A stretch of DNA of 23,271 nt from Triparma columacea (Eukaryota; Sar; Bolidophyceae; Parmales; Triparmaceae): positions 1 through 23,271 of the forward strand of contig BRYA01000658.1 of assembly GCA_030267965.1 (NCBI GenBank). Direction: 5' to 3'. Below, in pieces: positions 10,501-20,482 of this stretch. Every line of letters begins with the position of its first letter. Positions within the stretch are counted from its first letter, which is position 1. The notes beneath the pieces were generated by a model that was not told the origin of the DNA, did not search any database, and saw nothing but the letters and a program-made list of their open reading frames with translations. The position numbers and the translations under genes were made by a program.

Positions 10501-13500
10501 ACCACCTTCCCAATCAAGTACCCAACAGCAACCCTCGCCACCATCATCCTCGCTCTCTTTTGAATCAGTAGAATCGCGGCCAAAGCCGTCTTGTACTTGA
10601 GCAGCTGCCTGTGCGTCCTCCAGTTGTTCTGAAATAGCAAGGCGGAAGAGTTCGCAGCCTTGACCCAACTGAGCACCTTGCGCCTCCTGAAGCTAGAGGC
10701 AAGGCTAACCGCGGCGAACTTTTGCGCGTGGAAAAAGTGCCTAGCCCTAGTGCCCCAGTACACAACCCTTTGAATCCTTAATGCCGCTTCTTGACCCTTC
10801 TTGGCCACGACCATGCTGCGACGAACGTAGCGAAAAGCGGGTGTGGAGCAAAGAGACAGACGACCGAAGGGTTAGGTAAGTGGATACATACATAATTGTC
10901 GTTACAATGCTATTTTGCTCTCTGCCTGTACTCACCTCCTGAACCTCTTCCTCTGCACGTAACCTCTCCAGCAAGCGTGAATCTTCCCAGCCATTGCGAA
11001 CCAGTGCATTCCAAGCCTCTGCGCCCAGAACTTCATGTAAGTTCTGATGATGACTCCGGCTCTCTTCCTGCGAATGCGATTTCGGTTGATGATTGTAAGC
11101 ATTATTTTCTCGCTGACGCTGGCATTACCAACTCGTCGCCTCGGCCCGTGTGTCTTCTCACCTCTTCCTTGCAATTCTCCTGCCGTACACGTACCCCCTG
11201 AAGTGGGCCTGGGTGAAGATAGCTCCTCTCCTCATTACGTTCCACTTGTACAGGATCCTCGCGCTCTTGTACCAGGCCTTGATGTACGTCGCCGCCTCTC
11301 TCCTTCTCTTGAGCCTTCTTCTAACGCCCCTAACCCTAATTATGGCCTGAAGCATGATGCTCGCCTTCCTCTTCCGCTCCCTTATCACCTTCACTTTCCT
11401 GTTTATGACTGCGGCTACCCTCATCCCTGCGAGCATGATAAAGTGTCGCCTCTTGGCAAGGGCCTTGTTGCCGTCAGTTCTCATAAAGATTTCGGACCTC
11501 CAATCGTTGCTCGCCGTTACCGAGTTCCTGGCGTTGTTGACAATGTACTGCTTGGGGTCCTTCCTCAGGTTAGGGTTTGGAGAGGGAATGACGAGGATCT
11601 GCATGTCGACGCTCAGGGCGTAAGTTCCGGGAGGCAGGACAAACTTTACGAGACCCTTGGCGTCCGCCTTGCCGTGGTGCTTCGTTCCAGTGTCTGCGTG
11701 TACGAAAAATATTGGAATGCCCTTGAATTTTTCCTGCGATGAGCGAAGCGAGCCACGAAAGAAAGGGTTGCGATAGTAGATCGTTAGAATGGCCGGGTAA
11801 GGACGGTGGATGTGGATTATCCTCACCTCCCCGACCCTCTGAATTTTCTTCTTCGGGTCGTCGTTCCTAGGGTCTGCTAGGGCAACTGCCACCTTGCGCA
11901 GCCTTGGTGACAGCCTCAATGTAACCGAATGCACAGGCGCGTGATCTTGCGGGGATCGTGGCTGGATGAACCTGATGACCTCGCTGCTTCCCGTGAAATA
12001 GCCCAGCGCGAAGCACCTCACAATGTACCCACCGTAGATGGGCGCGGAAAGCGTTGTCGTCCCGTCTTCATTGGTGATTTGCACGTCCGCCGAGTGCAGA
12101 GTAACCGGCGATTCCCTTGGTGTGAGCCCTGCGAATCGGAGTTCCTCGGCCCCGGCTGTTGCCCCCCCGATGTCTGGCAAGTCGGAAAGGTCCAGGGTGT
12201 TGGTGAAGGTGTTATTTCCTTGGGGACTGGAAGTGGCCGTCACGTCGGCGCCGCTCTCATCATTTTTACTTTCCCCCCATGCTCCACTTGATGTGAAGGT
12301 GGTTCCTTCCCTCAAGGCCGCAATTCCATTCAGCAGCTGCGGCGAGCAGAAGAGGGGGTTGAGTTAGAGTTAAAATTTGTGCGAGATACAAAGTGTGCCC
12401 CCCCTCAGCGTCATTGTCTACAATTCTCACCTTCTCCTTATCAGTTTTTTTCAGTAAATCGGGTTTCGTGTTGTGCCCTCTCCCCCCCAGCGCCGCCACT
12501 TGCTCCAGGGTCCTCATGTTGCATTTCAGCAACGCCGCACCATTGTTTACTCCAATCTCATCGAATATTTCCAGCCCAACAAAGCTGCGACGAGGCAGGG
12601 CGGAGAGGGTTGGTGTTTAAGCGGTGTCCTTTCCGCCCATGCTGCTTTGCATTATTTCTGCTGCCCCCCCCCCCATCCGCGTTCTTACCTGATTCCGTAC
12701 GCCTTCAAGAATTCGAAAACCCTCTTCTTCCCCCAAGTCCTTACATGGGAGAAGCCGTCGACGTCCCTGTTGAGCTTCGCGATCTTCCTGGCGTCTCTTA
12801 TTGACTTTGCGAGCCTCTGCTTCTTCGTGAGCGTTGGCTTGTCAGCGTCCCGAGGCATGCCTTTCCCCGCCCTGTGGTTGTGGGGTTCTGTGTGCGAGGG
12901 AGGTGGGGGGGAGGGGGGGGGGGGAGTTGGGGGATGTTAGAGAAACTTTTTTCCGAGATGCGTGCACAAAGTCGACATCTCGCTTCTCACTCCTACCTCT
13001 TTTAATAGGTTCGTCGAACCCGAACCCAACGTTGTCCCCAATAATCAGAGAGTTAGTCTTCAGCGAATTCCTAACCTCCACAAAAAGCAGCTCGCACTTT
13101 ATGCCCGCCAGCGGAAGCCTGACCTTCTTCTCGCTATCATCGCTGTCGAAGAAGGAGCTGGTAATCGTGATGCTGACCCGAGGCTTCTGGTTCATGTGGG
13201 CCGGCGTTGTGTGCGGCCCAGGGTAGCGGGACCTTTTCGGGTGGCTCAAGCCGTACGCAAAGTGCTGGGGGAGTGGGGGGAGGGGGGGGGGGGGCGGAGG
13301 AAGAAGAGGTGATGGAGGTCAGTCAATCGCCCAAGAGGGGAAACTTATGGACGTCCCGTGATTCTCTCTCTCTCTCTCTCTTCCATTCTTACCTCTCCCC
13401 CCGGGAAAGACACGCGCTTGGGTAATATAATGCTCCCCACCGCCGCCACCACAGTCGCAGGGTCCGGGAATCCGTTCCCCGCAAGTTTCGAGAAGAGCAG

Positions 13501-15920
13501 CTGCGGCGTCGAGTTCTTGGGCAGGTTGGGGTTCGGGTACGGGGTGAATGTCACCTCGAACGCCCCGCACCTCGGTGGTTTCCTGCTGCTCCTGTTTGCC
13601 GTGATGACGTTGGGGGGGAGACGGGAGCGGACGGCGTTCGCGACGGCCCGGGCGTGGGACTCGTAGGAACCGGGGACGTGCCAGGTTGTCGTGTTGTGCC
13701 TCTCGCAGTGCTCGCAGTGCTCGATGTGGATGTGGTGGAGAGGGCTGCAACCGTTGGTTTGCATGGACGTCACAATGTCGGGGATAGCGTCTGTTAAACA
13801 GCTGCCGTCGACGAGGCTGGAGGAAGCGTCTTTGGATGAGGTGAGGGGCTGGAGGACCCAGGCGTTGGAGTGGGACCGGTACAAGGTTAGGCAGGGGAGG
13901 AAGGACTGGGCCAGGATGGGGGACCAACCTCCAATGTACTTTGAGGAGGGGGTGGGGGGGGGGGAGTTGGGAGAGGCGGGGGAGGGAGCGGAGTAGGCAA
14001 CGGGACGGACGATACCGCAGTCGCAGAGTGGGTCGTCGTGGGGGTTGCAGAGGGTTACGGTTATGGCAAAGGTTGTTTGAGGGACCTTGGAGAGGTCGAG
14101 GTAGACGAGCGGTGGGGGTGGGGGGCATGGTTCAGAGTACGGGTAGAGGAGGATGGTGGAAGTGTTGTTCTTGGTCTTTGTCGAGGGTCCAGTTCTGGGA
14201 CGTTGGGGTGGGGGAGGGGGGGGAGGGGGGGGTGGGGGAGGTTTTGTTAGCTGGGATGTGTAATTTGAAGACCGTGAGAGATATGACGGCATCGCTTACC
14301 TTAGAGTGGCGTCGTCCCCTATCCCGTCGTCGTCATCTTCGTCGTCGTCGTCGTCTCCGTCCATGTTAATCCCCCTGATTTGCTGTGTAGTTGTAAAATT
14401 AGGGTCACTCGTGCTTATCTTTTTGTTCTCGTCTCTCTTCTTATCCTCCACTTTCTTGGCTCTCTTCTCATCCTCCGTCATTTCTTGGGGGGGGACGAAG
14501 ACTATATGAGAGGTAGAGGAAGGGGAGAAAGGATCGCCAGTGAAGGAGGGGGGGAAAGAACAAGGTCGGGAGAGGCTTGAAATCGGTTGAAGCTTGTAGT
14601 CAAACTGTGCCGGAGTGGTGGGGGGGGGTGTCGTGTTGGTGTTTCGTTTGTGTTTTTTGTTTTTGGAGTCATCAAAACATATATCCCAAAACGCTCTTCT
14701 CTTCTCATATTCTCACCTCCATAACGTTGACGCTGACGTCTGCAAGGTGTCCCATATTAGCGCTAAATTTCCTAAGCACGCTCGGGATGCCAGTGTTCTT
14801 CGTCGCCACCTCCACGGACACTGCGATCAGGTCGAGGGAACCGTTTAGGGTGCGGAAGAAGGGTGGGGGGGAGACCTGGAGGGAGAAGAGAAACCGGGTT
14901 GGAAAGGGGGTTAGAACTAAATGCCCGAGCCATTTTCCTAAACATGACGTGTACCCTCCGTTCCCCCCCCCCCCCTCTCACCATTTTAATCCCCCCTCCC
15001 ACCCCCTCCCCATCCACCGTGCTCTCATCATCATCACCAATCCCCCCCTCCTCCCTTTCCCTTCTCCCCATTTCCTCTTCCCAAGTCTCCAAATTATCCC
15101 TCTCCCCTCCAACGCTAGGTTGACCTAAGTTGAACATCGCGTTCTCTATCATACCCGTAGGTTCAGGTACCCTACATATAAGGTCAGGTTGTCTGGACAT
15201 ATCAGAACTCGGTGGAGGAACTGAGGATGATGTTACCGGTGCCCGTGATCGGCTGTGTGCTGAGGAGAATAGTAGTCTAGGGTTTGGAGGTCCTGTTGCT
15301 TTTCGAGTAACGGTGGAGGTTTTCATCCTCTTCTCAAACAGCAGTTCGGATTTCTTAACATCCCTACCAGCTCTACCTACAGTACTGTTAGGACCAATCT
15401 TCATGAAACCGTTCCTGGATGTAGCGAAACCATTACGAATTCCAGACTTTACATCCGACAGTCTAGCCTTCCCTCTCCTCGTCATATCCTTGTACACCCC
15501 ACTCCGTTTACTCTTATCCCAACCTTTACCATCAGGTGTAGCAGGGTCGAGAGTCCTTTTGTTATTTCCTACTTCCCCTTCACTATCTAATTGTATCTCA
15601 GACACGTCGCTCCCCCCGCTGTCCAGGTCCCCTAAATTCATGGTCCCCGTCTCAGGTTTCCTGTCTCCCCCCCTTCGTTCCCCTTCCTCCTCCTTTCCAT
15701 CCTCCTTTCCTCGCTGTTGTTTGATGGTGTCGTCATAGTTTATGTGTAGGCTCTTAATTAGCGTGTTCTGTGCTTCCAGGAAGTCTATCTTGCTCTGCAT
15801 TAACAGCCTCTCGTCCTTAGGTAGCTCCCCGGAGGAGGAGGTAGGGACAAGGGGGGAGGGGATGGTCGAGGGTTCGAGGGGGTGAGGGGGGTGAGGGGGT
15901 ATTGGAGGAGGGGGTGACAT
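4513..15920 (-). CDS. Giant 3,447-residue scaffold: Rdx, SAM, IQ array, UBA, WD40, coiled coil, Tudor
   Basis: Eleven exons: 15920-14982, 14875-14717, 14604-14300, 14194-13393, 13264-12997, 12887-12689, 12584-12431, 12336-11162, 11067-10936, 10815-9583, 9490-4513. Every donor is GTRAGN or GTAGGA, every acceptor is CAG, all junction phases match, and the sum is 10,344 nt. Domains: an acidic low-complexity N-terminus; Rdx/SelW-like domain at ~620-722 (CEHC, HVPGSY, CGAFEV, LFSKL); SAM-like domain at ~875-925; a carboxypeptidase-regulatory-like strand set at ~1146-1189; about twenty IQ-type helices from 1267 to 1806 (for example LLIQRVWRGCLVRKK); UBA at 2023-2059 (LVEMGFTANQAAKAL); WD40-like region at 2139-2524; E/K/A coiled coil at ~2714-3089; IQ at 3209-3229; Tudor-like domain at 3296-3349 (VLYDDGDEEWL). 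IQ motifs bind calmodulin or calmodulin-like proteins, so a Ca2+-regulated cytoskeletal or ciliary scaffold is my inference. The N-terminal exons are least certain. Confidence 0.8.
6152..6463 (-). repeat. 156-bp tandem duplication in the coiled coil
   Basis: Two adjacent 156-base units (6152-6307 and 6308-6463) encode nearly the same 52 residues, including KLAKEEEDKQAKLLEQILVL. The few differences I see are mostly silent, which points to a recent in-frame duplication or to gene conversion. Confidence 0.85.
6773..6820 (-). repeat. 12-bp coding repeat (VPAEVPVE)
   Basis: Four 12-base units beginning GGTACTTC on the plus strand encode alternating EVPA and EVPV in the linker before the coiled coil. 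It is a small coding minisatellite. Confidence 0.8.
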
Positions 15921-16106
15921 TATTAGGGAAGAGGGGGTGGGGAGGGAGGGTACGGGAGGGAGGGGGAGAGGAGCGGATTGAAGGTGGGATGTTGGTGAGT
16001 GGTTGGGGAGGGAAGTTGCTCAACTCTCCAGTTTGGCTTAATTTGACTTTTGCAAATCGAGAGAATAGAGAAGGCACTTCCACCAAATAGAGCAAAAGTA
16101 GGTGTG
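15921..16106. promoter_or_regulatory. Divergent G-rich intergenic region
   Basis: 186 bases separate the ATG of the minus-strand giant gene (15920) from the ATG of the plus-strand RNase PH-like gene (16107), so promoters for both probably sit here. The plus strand at 15926-15966 carries at least five runs of three or more G with 1-4 base spacers. The right end is A+T-richer. I see no clear TATA box. Confidence 0.5.
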
Positions 16107-17961
16107 ATGTCTCTGAGTGATTTATGCTCTCTACGGAGTGATCTTCGTGGATTCTTACAGCACAGATTAGTTAGTTTAGATATATATCGTCCAGGAGAAG
16201 GTATAATGTTACGAGGGAGTGATAAAGGTGGAAATAATGTACAAACAAAGGAGAAGGAAGCCGAGGAGGAATTGAGTGAGTGAGGAAATGGGAGGGAGGG
16301 GGCACTGAGGGGGCACTTCGTATGTCTTATTATGATTTGTTATGTCTTATTGTAAGCTACTACTTGTCATCGTAACCTAATAATGATCATATATTGAAGG
16401 GATATAAACATAGGTGGGAGGGATCCAGGGTCTAGGAATATTGCCGCCACGGTGGCCCCGAGATCACCGTAAGAGCCGGAGCCGAAGTCCTTCCCGTTGT
16501 AATTGCCGGTCCTGAATGCGGTGGCGACAGCTTTCACGTATCGGGGAGACGCCTCTAACGACGTGGACAGCCTGATCGACCATCTGTTCTACCATCCCAA
16601 TACTGCGCCGTTCATAGCGCACAAGCTCATACAGAGGTTCACCACGAGCAACCCTATTCCAAGAGAAGGAAGTCAGACAATCAGGCAGTCAGACAGTTAG
16701 GCAATCAGGCAGTCAGGCAATCACACTGTAGAAGGTTGAGGAGAGTGAAGAGAGTGAACAGATTGAAAACATACACACCTCACACACACACTCCACACAC
16801 GCTCCACACACACTCCATTCTAACCCAAATTTGCACCTAAAACACCTCCCCAACTCCGCATGCTACACCATATTCTGATACCCCTACGCTTCGCTATATT
16901 CTCCACCATTCCATTCTCCACACACACTACGTATTCCAGTCCCATCACCACAAACATCAAATATTGTATACAAATGTGGACTAACAACTATTAGATGCGT
17001 CACATATGGACCAATGACACCAAATAGACTACCACCAACTGCACTAGGACCTAACCCCACATTATTGACTGTCACGGTGAGCCATGTAGTATAGTAGTGT
17101 CTTTCACAGAGCAGAGAGTGTCGTTGTTGTTTGTTTTGCTATTTGTGGTGCTATTTGTTTCACCATTTGTTCCAATGAAAAGATAAACAACAACAACAAT
17201 AGTCCAACAAGCTGTACAACATAACTCTCCAACACCCTCTCACACACCCCTCCCCCTCCTACCCCCCTTACCCCCCTTAGGTGATAAAAGTGATTAACAC
17301 CCCCGACGGTATCCGTCGTAGAATCTCCAAAGTCTCCGACCTCGATCAGTCCCGTACCTCCCCCTCTTCCTCCTCCTCCAACTCCGTCCAGGACGTAGAC
17401 TCGTGGTCTCACTACGTACACTTAGTCCTAAAATCATGCCTCCTCCCCCTACCCTCCTCCCATGTATCAATTACACTCGAGGTTATACAAGACGATGGTG
17501 GTGTATTACCCGCATTAATAAACGCAGCCGGCGCTGGGATCATGGCTACAGGTGTGGGGATGAAGGATTTACCAACAGCCGTCGGGATGGGTTTCATTAA
17601 AAAAGGGGGGGCAGGGATGGGGAGGAAGAGGAGGAGGGGTGGAGGTGGTGGTGGGATGGGGGGGACGGATGATGTTGTTGTGGTTGACCTTAATAAAGAG
17701 GAAGAGGAAGGGAGAGGTCTTGTTGCTAAAGGGGTGGTGGCGTGGATGGTTAGGAGGAGGGAGGTCGTGCTTTGTCAGGTTAACGATGTGGTGGAGGTTG
17801 AGAGGGTTGAGGGGATGGTCAAGAAAAGTGAGGGAGGGGCGGAAGAAGTTAGGAGAATTGTTGAGGGGAAGGGAAGGGAATGGATGGAAGAAATGGAAAG
17901 AGCAAGAGTGGGGGAGGGGGGGGTTGAGGTGGGGGGGGGGGGAGAGATACTACTCACGTGA
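16107..17961 (+). CDS. RNase PH-fold exosome ring subunit-like protein
   Basis: Three exons: 16107-16275, 16940-17076, 17281-17961; phases 1 and 0 agree, giving 328 residues. Donors are A|GTGAGT and G|GTGAGC; acceptors are CCAG and TTAG. Exon 2 holds the fold's YKCGLTTIRCVTYGPM strand pair. Exon 3 holds SITLEVIQDDGGVLPALINAA and GVGMKDL, the core of RRP41/RRP46-type subunits. The ending VVLCQVNDVVEVE and a final helix fit the family. The usual DGR motif near the N-terminus reads DLRG. The protein carries a charged insert before exon 2, a serine run, and an RKRRRGGGGGGMGG insert. Eukaryotic exosome ring subunits are mostly catalytically inert and scaffold RNA decay; which subunit this is cannot be told. 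The start is the first in-frame ATG after a stop. Intron 1 (664 nt) is far longer than its neighbours. Confidence 0.7.
16425..16552 (-). pseudogene. DUF1800 fragment (C-terminal side), inverted
   Basis: Read on the minus strand this encodes about 42 residues starting SPRYVKAVATAF and containing FGSGSYGDLGATVAAIFLDP. That matches the DUF1800 segment that follows the SNPSP motif in complete family members. It has no start, no plausible splice context and stops making sense at about 16425. DUF1800 has no established function. It is a remnant inside an intron. Confidence 0.65.
16536..16665 (+). pseudogene. DUF1800 fragment (upstream segment)
   Basis: Plus-strand reading gives about 41 residues, including DVDSLIDHLFYHP and then NTAPFIAHKLIQRFTTSNP. 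In intact DUF1800 proteins this piece directly precedes the piece found here on the opposite strand. A TAA lies in frame just upstream (16500-16502), and the match is lost after NPIP, so it cannot be a working gene. Confidence 0.65.
16671..16726. repeat. 8-bp tandem repeat (ARTCAGRC)
   Basis: About seven units alternating AGTCAGAC/AGTCAGGC with AATCAGGC follow the plus-strand DUF1800 fragment. A CA-rich stretch (16768-16820) comes next. Both lie inside intron 1. Confidence 0.75.
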
Positions 17962-18024
17962 GGGGGAGAAGGTGGAAGGGGGAACGGGGGAAGGGAGGAG
18001 GGGGGTAATTTTGCAAGACACCTC

Positions 18025-18047
18025 GTTCTGTTAGCCAAAAACAGAAC
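18025..18047. other. Stem-loop between convergent genes
   Basis: GTTCTGTT (18025-18032) and AACAGAAC (18040-18047) form a perfect 8-bp stem with a 7-base loop. It lies in the 92-base gap between the stops of the RNase PH-like and F5/8C-like genes, so it falls in the 3' region of one or both transcripts. A role in 3' end formation is only possible. Confidence 0.5.
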
Positions 18048-18053
18048 TCCATA

Positions 18054-18867
18054 TTAGCTTAGACGCAAGTAGAACAAGCCGACGCTGGTGTGGAGGGATA
18101 TTCCCATAGTCTGGTCCTGCAGTATTCCCTCCAGCTCTTCCGTCGGTAAGGGTCTCATCGCAACTTCAGTTAGTATTTTCTCAACCTCCCATCTTTCCGC
18201 AGTCTTCCTACAAACAAACTTGATGAACCTAGCGTCTGTCTCAGGGGGCATGTCGAATACCTGAAGCTCACCGGTGTCACTAGTCGATCCCTCAAAGACG
18301 AGATCCCAAGGTCCGTCTATTTCACTTTCTGTCGTCGTGAAAAACCTCGAAATCTCTCACTGAAAGCGGTCCTTGTGGTAGTGGTGGTATCTTTAGCTCA
18401 AGCTTCCTCAGCCTTCTCAACCCTCCTCCACCTTCCCCCTCCTCCCCTCCCAACTCAAACGTCAATTCCTCCCCCCCCATCCCCAACGGCATACTCCCGT
18501 TCCCGCTTATCCACCAGTTCGCAGTGTTCGGATCAAGCACATTACCAGCTCCGCATATATCACCCATCGCAGCTGTGGAACTCGCTCGCTTACAGGTAAC
18601 GAGATTCGGGGAGACGGGACGGATTTGAAGGAAGGATACAACGTACTGGGGGACACCGTAGGGAAGGAATAGAGTGGATTTGGAGGGGGTTATTATGCAA
18701 AGGGACTTGAGGGTATTTAATAGAACTGAAGAGGGACAGGTACCTTTTACGGTGAACAGGGGAGGGGTTGAAGGGGTAGATGGAGTTGGAGATGGAGTAG
18801 GAGATGGAATAGGAGATGGAGTAGGAGATGGAATTGAGGGGTCCTTTACATCGACGAGTCTCGCCAT
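18054..18867 (-). pseudogene. F5/8C (discoidin)-like domain protein with a one-base frameshift
   Basis: The ATG at 18867 opens a frame that reads a proline/serine/threonine repeat (residues ~11-35), then a galactose-binding-like fold: ASSTAAMGD, GNVLDPNTANWW, GGEELTFELG, and LSVRDFEVF. It then hits a stop at 18322. One base out of frame the domain goes on, with EIDGPWDLVFEGS, ELQVFDMPP and ARFIKFVCRKTAE, ending FYLRLS at 18054. The switch fits one extra base in the five-A run at 18340-18344 (plus strand). Without it the protein would be 270 residues. Either the gene is broken or the run is a sequencing or assembly error; conservation of both halves favours error or a very young break. The domain commonly binds glycans, lipids or protein partners. 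The gene diverges from the 19118 gene and converges on the RNase PH-like gene. Confidence 0.6.
18788..18835 (-). repeat. 12-bp coding repeat (PSPT/PSPI)
   Basis: Four 12-base units starting GGAGATGG on the plus strand encode the proline-serine-threonine repeat near the N-terminus of the F5/8C-like protein. Confidence 0.8.
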
Positions 18868-19117
18868 GTTCTTTGGAATTGATTGTTCAGGTGGATTATG
18901 GTGGTGGAAAGTGGGGTAGGAGGGTGAAAGAGTTGGTTAAACGGGAACCACGGGATGGGTTTTGGGCCTTTTTGCTCGTGAGATTCTGTTTTCTTCTCTT
19001 CTCTATTCTTCTTCCCTGGTCTCTCCAGATAGATTTGGGGATTTGGGGAATCAAATCCAGTAAATAAATCCCAATAATCCTCCTTCGTTCTTCTGTTGTG
19101 TAATTCAGAAGAAGTTG
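18868..19117. promoter_or_regulatory. Divergent intergenic region
   Basis: 250 bases separate the minus-strand F5/8C-like gene from the plus-strand two-span membrane gene. Both promoters presumably lie here. The open frame crossing it on the minus strand has no family features. I see no defined motif. Confidence 0.35.
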
Positions 19118-20482
19118 ATGCGCATAGTCTTGTCCGATAGCAGTTCCCAAGGTAACTCAGCTATCATCTTTGGCCTCCCTGGCATGAACCCCAGCATCAT
19201 GCCCGAGGTCGAAGCCGAAGTTAATCTTCAAAGACAAGCCTCCTCTGATGAAAAGGTCGGGGCGTGGGGGAGGACGTGGATAATCGAGTTGATATCCCTC
19301 TTCCTCGTCGTCGTCCTAAGCGCCGGCTCTGTAGGTTCACTGCTTGTCCAAGTCGGATATGGTGAGAGAGAGGGTGGGTGGCGGTGGAGGGGGGATTTGG
19401 GGGAGTGTAGTGAAAAATAAATCCTAACACCCCCCATCATAGTCACCACACCATCCCCCCCGATCAACCCAGTCCACGCAGCATCTCTCGGAGGCGAGGG
19501 TGACACCATTGTCACCACTTCCCAGTTGGATGCACTTCCTACCGCTCTCGTGAGCACCGACCACTCCTTCAAGGGCGACGAGGAGAGCATGGAAGCTGTC
19601 GGCGGTGAGGGGGCCGACCTTGCGCTGATGACAAACCAGGGTGCGCAGACGACCATGTTGACAAGCGGGACCCCAGCCCAAGCTCCCAACCCCATCGTTG
19701 TCGTCATCAACGTTGCTGGGAATGTGACAAAAGGTGAGTAAGAGGGAAAGCAGCGGTAAAATATTGCGACAATGATTAACTAAACTACCGCTTATGCAGG
19801 CGTCCTGTCACCCCTCTCCCCCAGCGCAGACGTTGCAGACCTCGTTTCTCCTCAGATTGTCGTCTCCGTCATTCACGACACCGACCTCCGTAGTAGCAAG
19901 CAACGCTGCTATCTGGACGGTAACGTCAACACCTCCTCTTTCAATACGACTCTGTTCGCCGACCAACCGACGACAACCGCTACGATTAGATTGGAGCGCA
20001 CGACAGGTCAAGGTGAGGAGCCGGGGTGCTATGGGGAGAAGGGGACCATGATGCAGCAACTGTAGCTAACGCGCCCGTCTCGCTTCCCCCCGCGAATTGC
20101 AGCCTGTCCAAGCACCTCTTCTCCGCAGAATTCAACGTCGTTAACCGCTGAAGGTGGGAAGCTGATTGTTGTCTGGTTCGACGTTGGGCCGGACAGCAGT
20201 TTCTACTTCGACTTGCGCGGCGCGGAGTGCGCTTTTGTAGTAGACAAGAAGACGATCTCCAACGTCGATTCAAGGCGCGCAGTCGATTCAAGCAAGGATT
20301 TGGGGAATTCATGGGTGGAGACGATTTGCCTCTGTCTCACTCTGGAAACCCTTTTCGCTGCGATTTTGTTCATGATTGCGGCGAAGTTCTTCCAGGCGGA
20401 AGGAGGATTGAAAGGGAAGAGCAAAAGAAGGCACGGCAAGGTGCAGGGTAGGTGGGGAAGAAGAGGAGAAAAGAGGAGCAGA
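19118..20482 (+). CDS. Two-span membrane protein, unknown family; 3' end unresolved
   Basis: Exons 19118-19361, 19443-19733, 19800-20012 and one starting at 20103; all junctions are phase 1 (donors GTGAGA, GTGAGT, GTGAGG; acceptors TAG, CAG, CAG) with introns of 81, 66 and 90 nt. About 376 residues reach 20482. A short cytosolic-looking N-terminus is followed by a membrane span (WIIELISLFLVVVLSAG) and a loop of roughly 240 residues rich in Ser/Thr/Pro with NxS/T sites and several Cys. A second span follows (TLETLFAAILFMIAAKFF), then a basic tail (KGKSKRRHGK). I do not recognise the family. No stop occurs before the frame enters the beta-helix/ECR gene, so this may be the N-terminal part of one larger protein, or it may end by a splice I cannot place. 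Confidence 0.5.

Larger units (their letters stand above)
16276..16939 (+). other. Long intron 1 of the RNase PH-like gene
   Basis: 664 bases between a perfect GTGAGT donor and a TTCCAG acceptor. From left to right it holds a direct repeat TATGTCTTATT (16321 and 16341), a minus-strand and then a plus-strand DUF1800 fragment, an 8-bp tandem repeat and a CA-rich stretch. Other introns here are mostly under 130 nt, so this one appears to have received an insertion. Confidence 0.6.

Noticed and set aside
11068..11161. Alternative acceptor about 35 bases earlier in this intron (after GCGTCAG)
   Set aside because: It is in frame, but the chosen CGCAG site gives the ~24-residue spacing between successive IQ helices; the other would add an unrelated insert.
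13319..14128. A proline-rich minus-strand frame overlapping exon 4
   Set aside because: The other minus-strand frame carries the Rdx-like motifs and agrees with splice phases on both sides.
16884..17075. A 63-codon minus-strand open frame
   Set aside because: It is antisense to exon 2 of the RNase PH-like gene, whose motif and splice phases are convincing.
18896..19150. An 84-codon minus-strand open frame
   Set aside because: It overlaps the start of a well-supported plus-strand exon and a divergent promoter, and has no family features.
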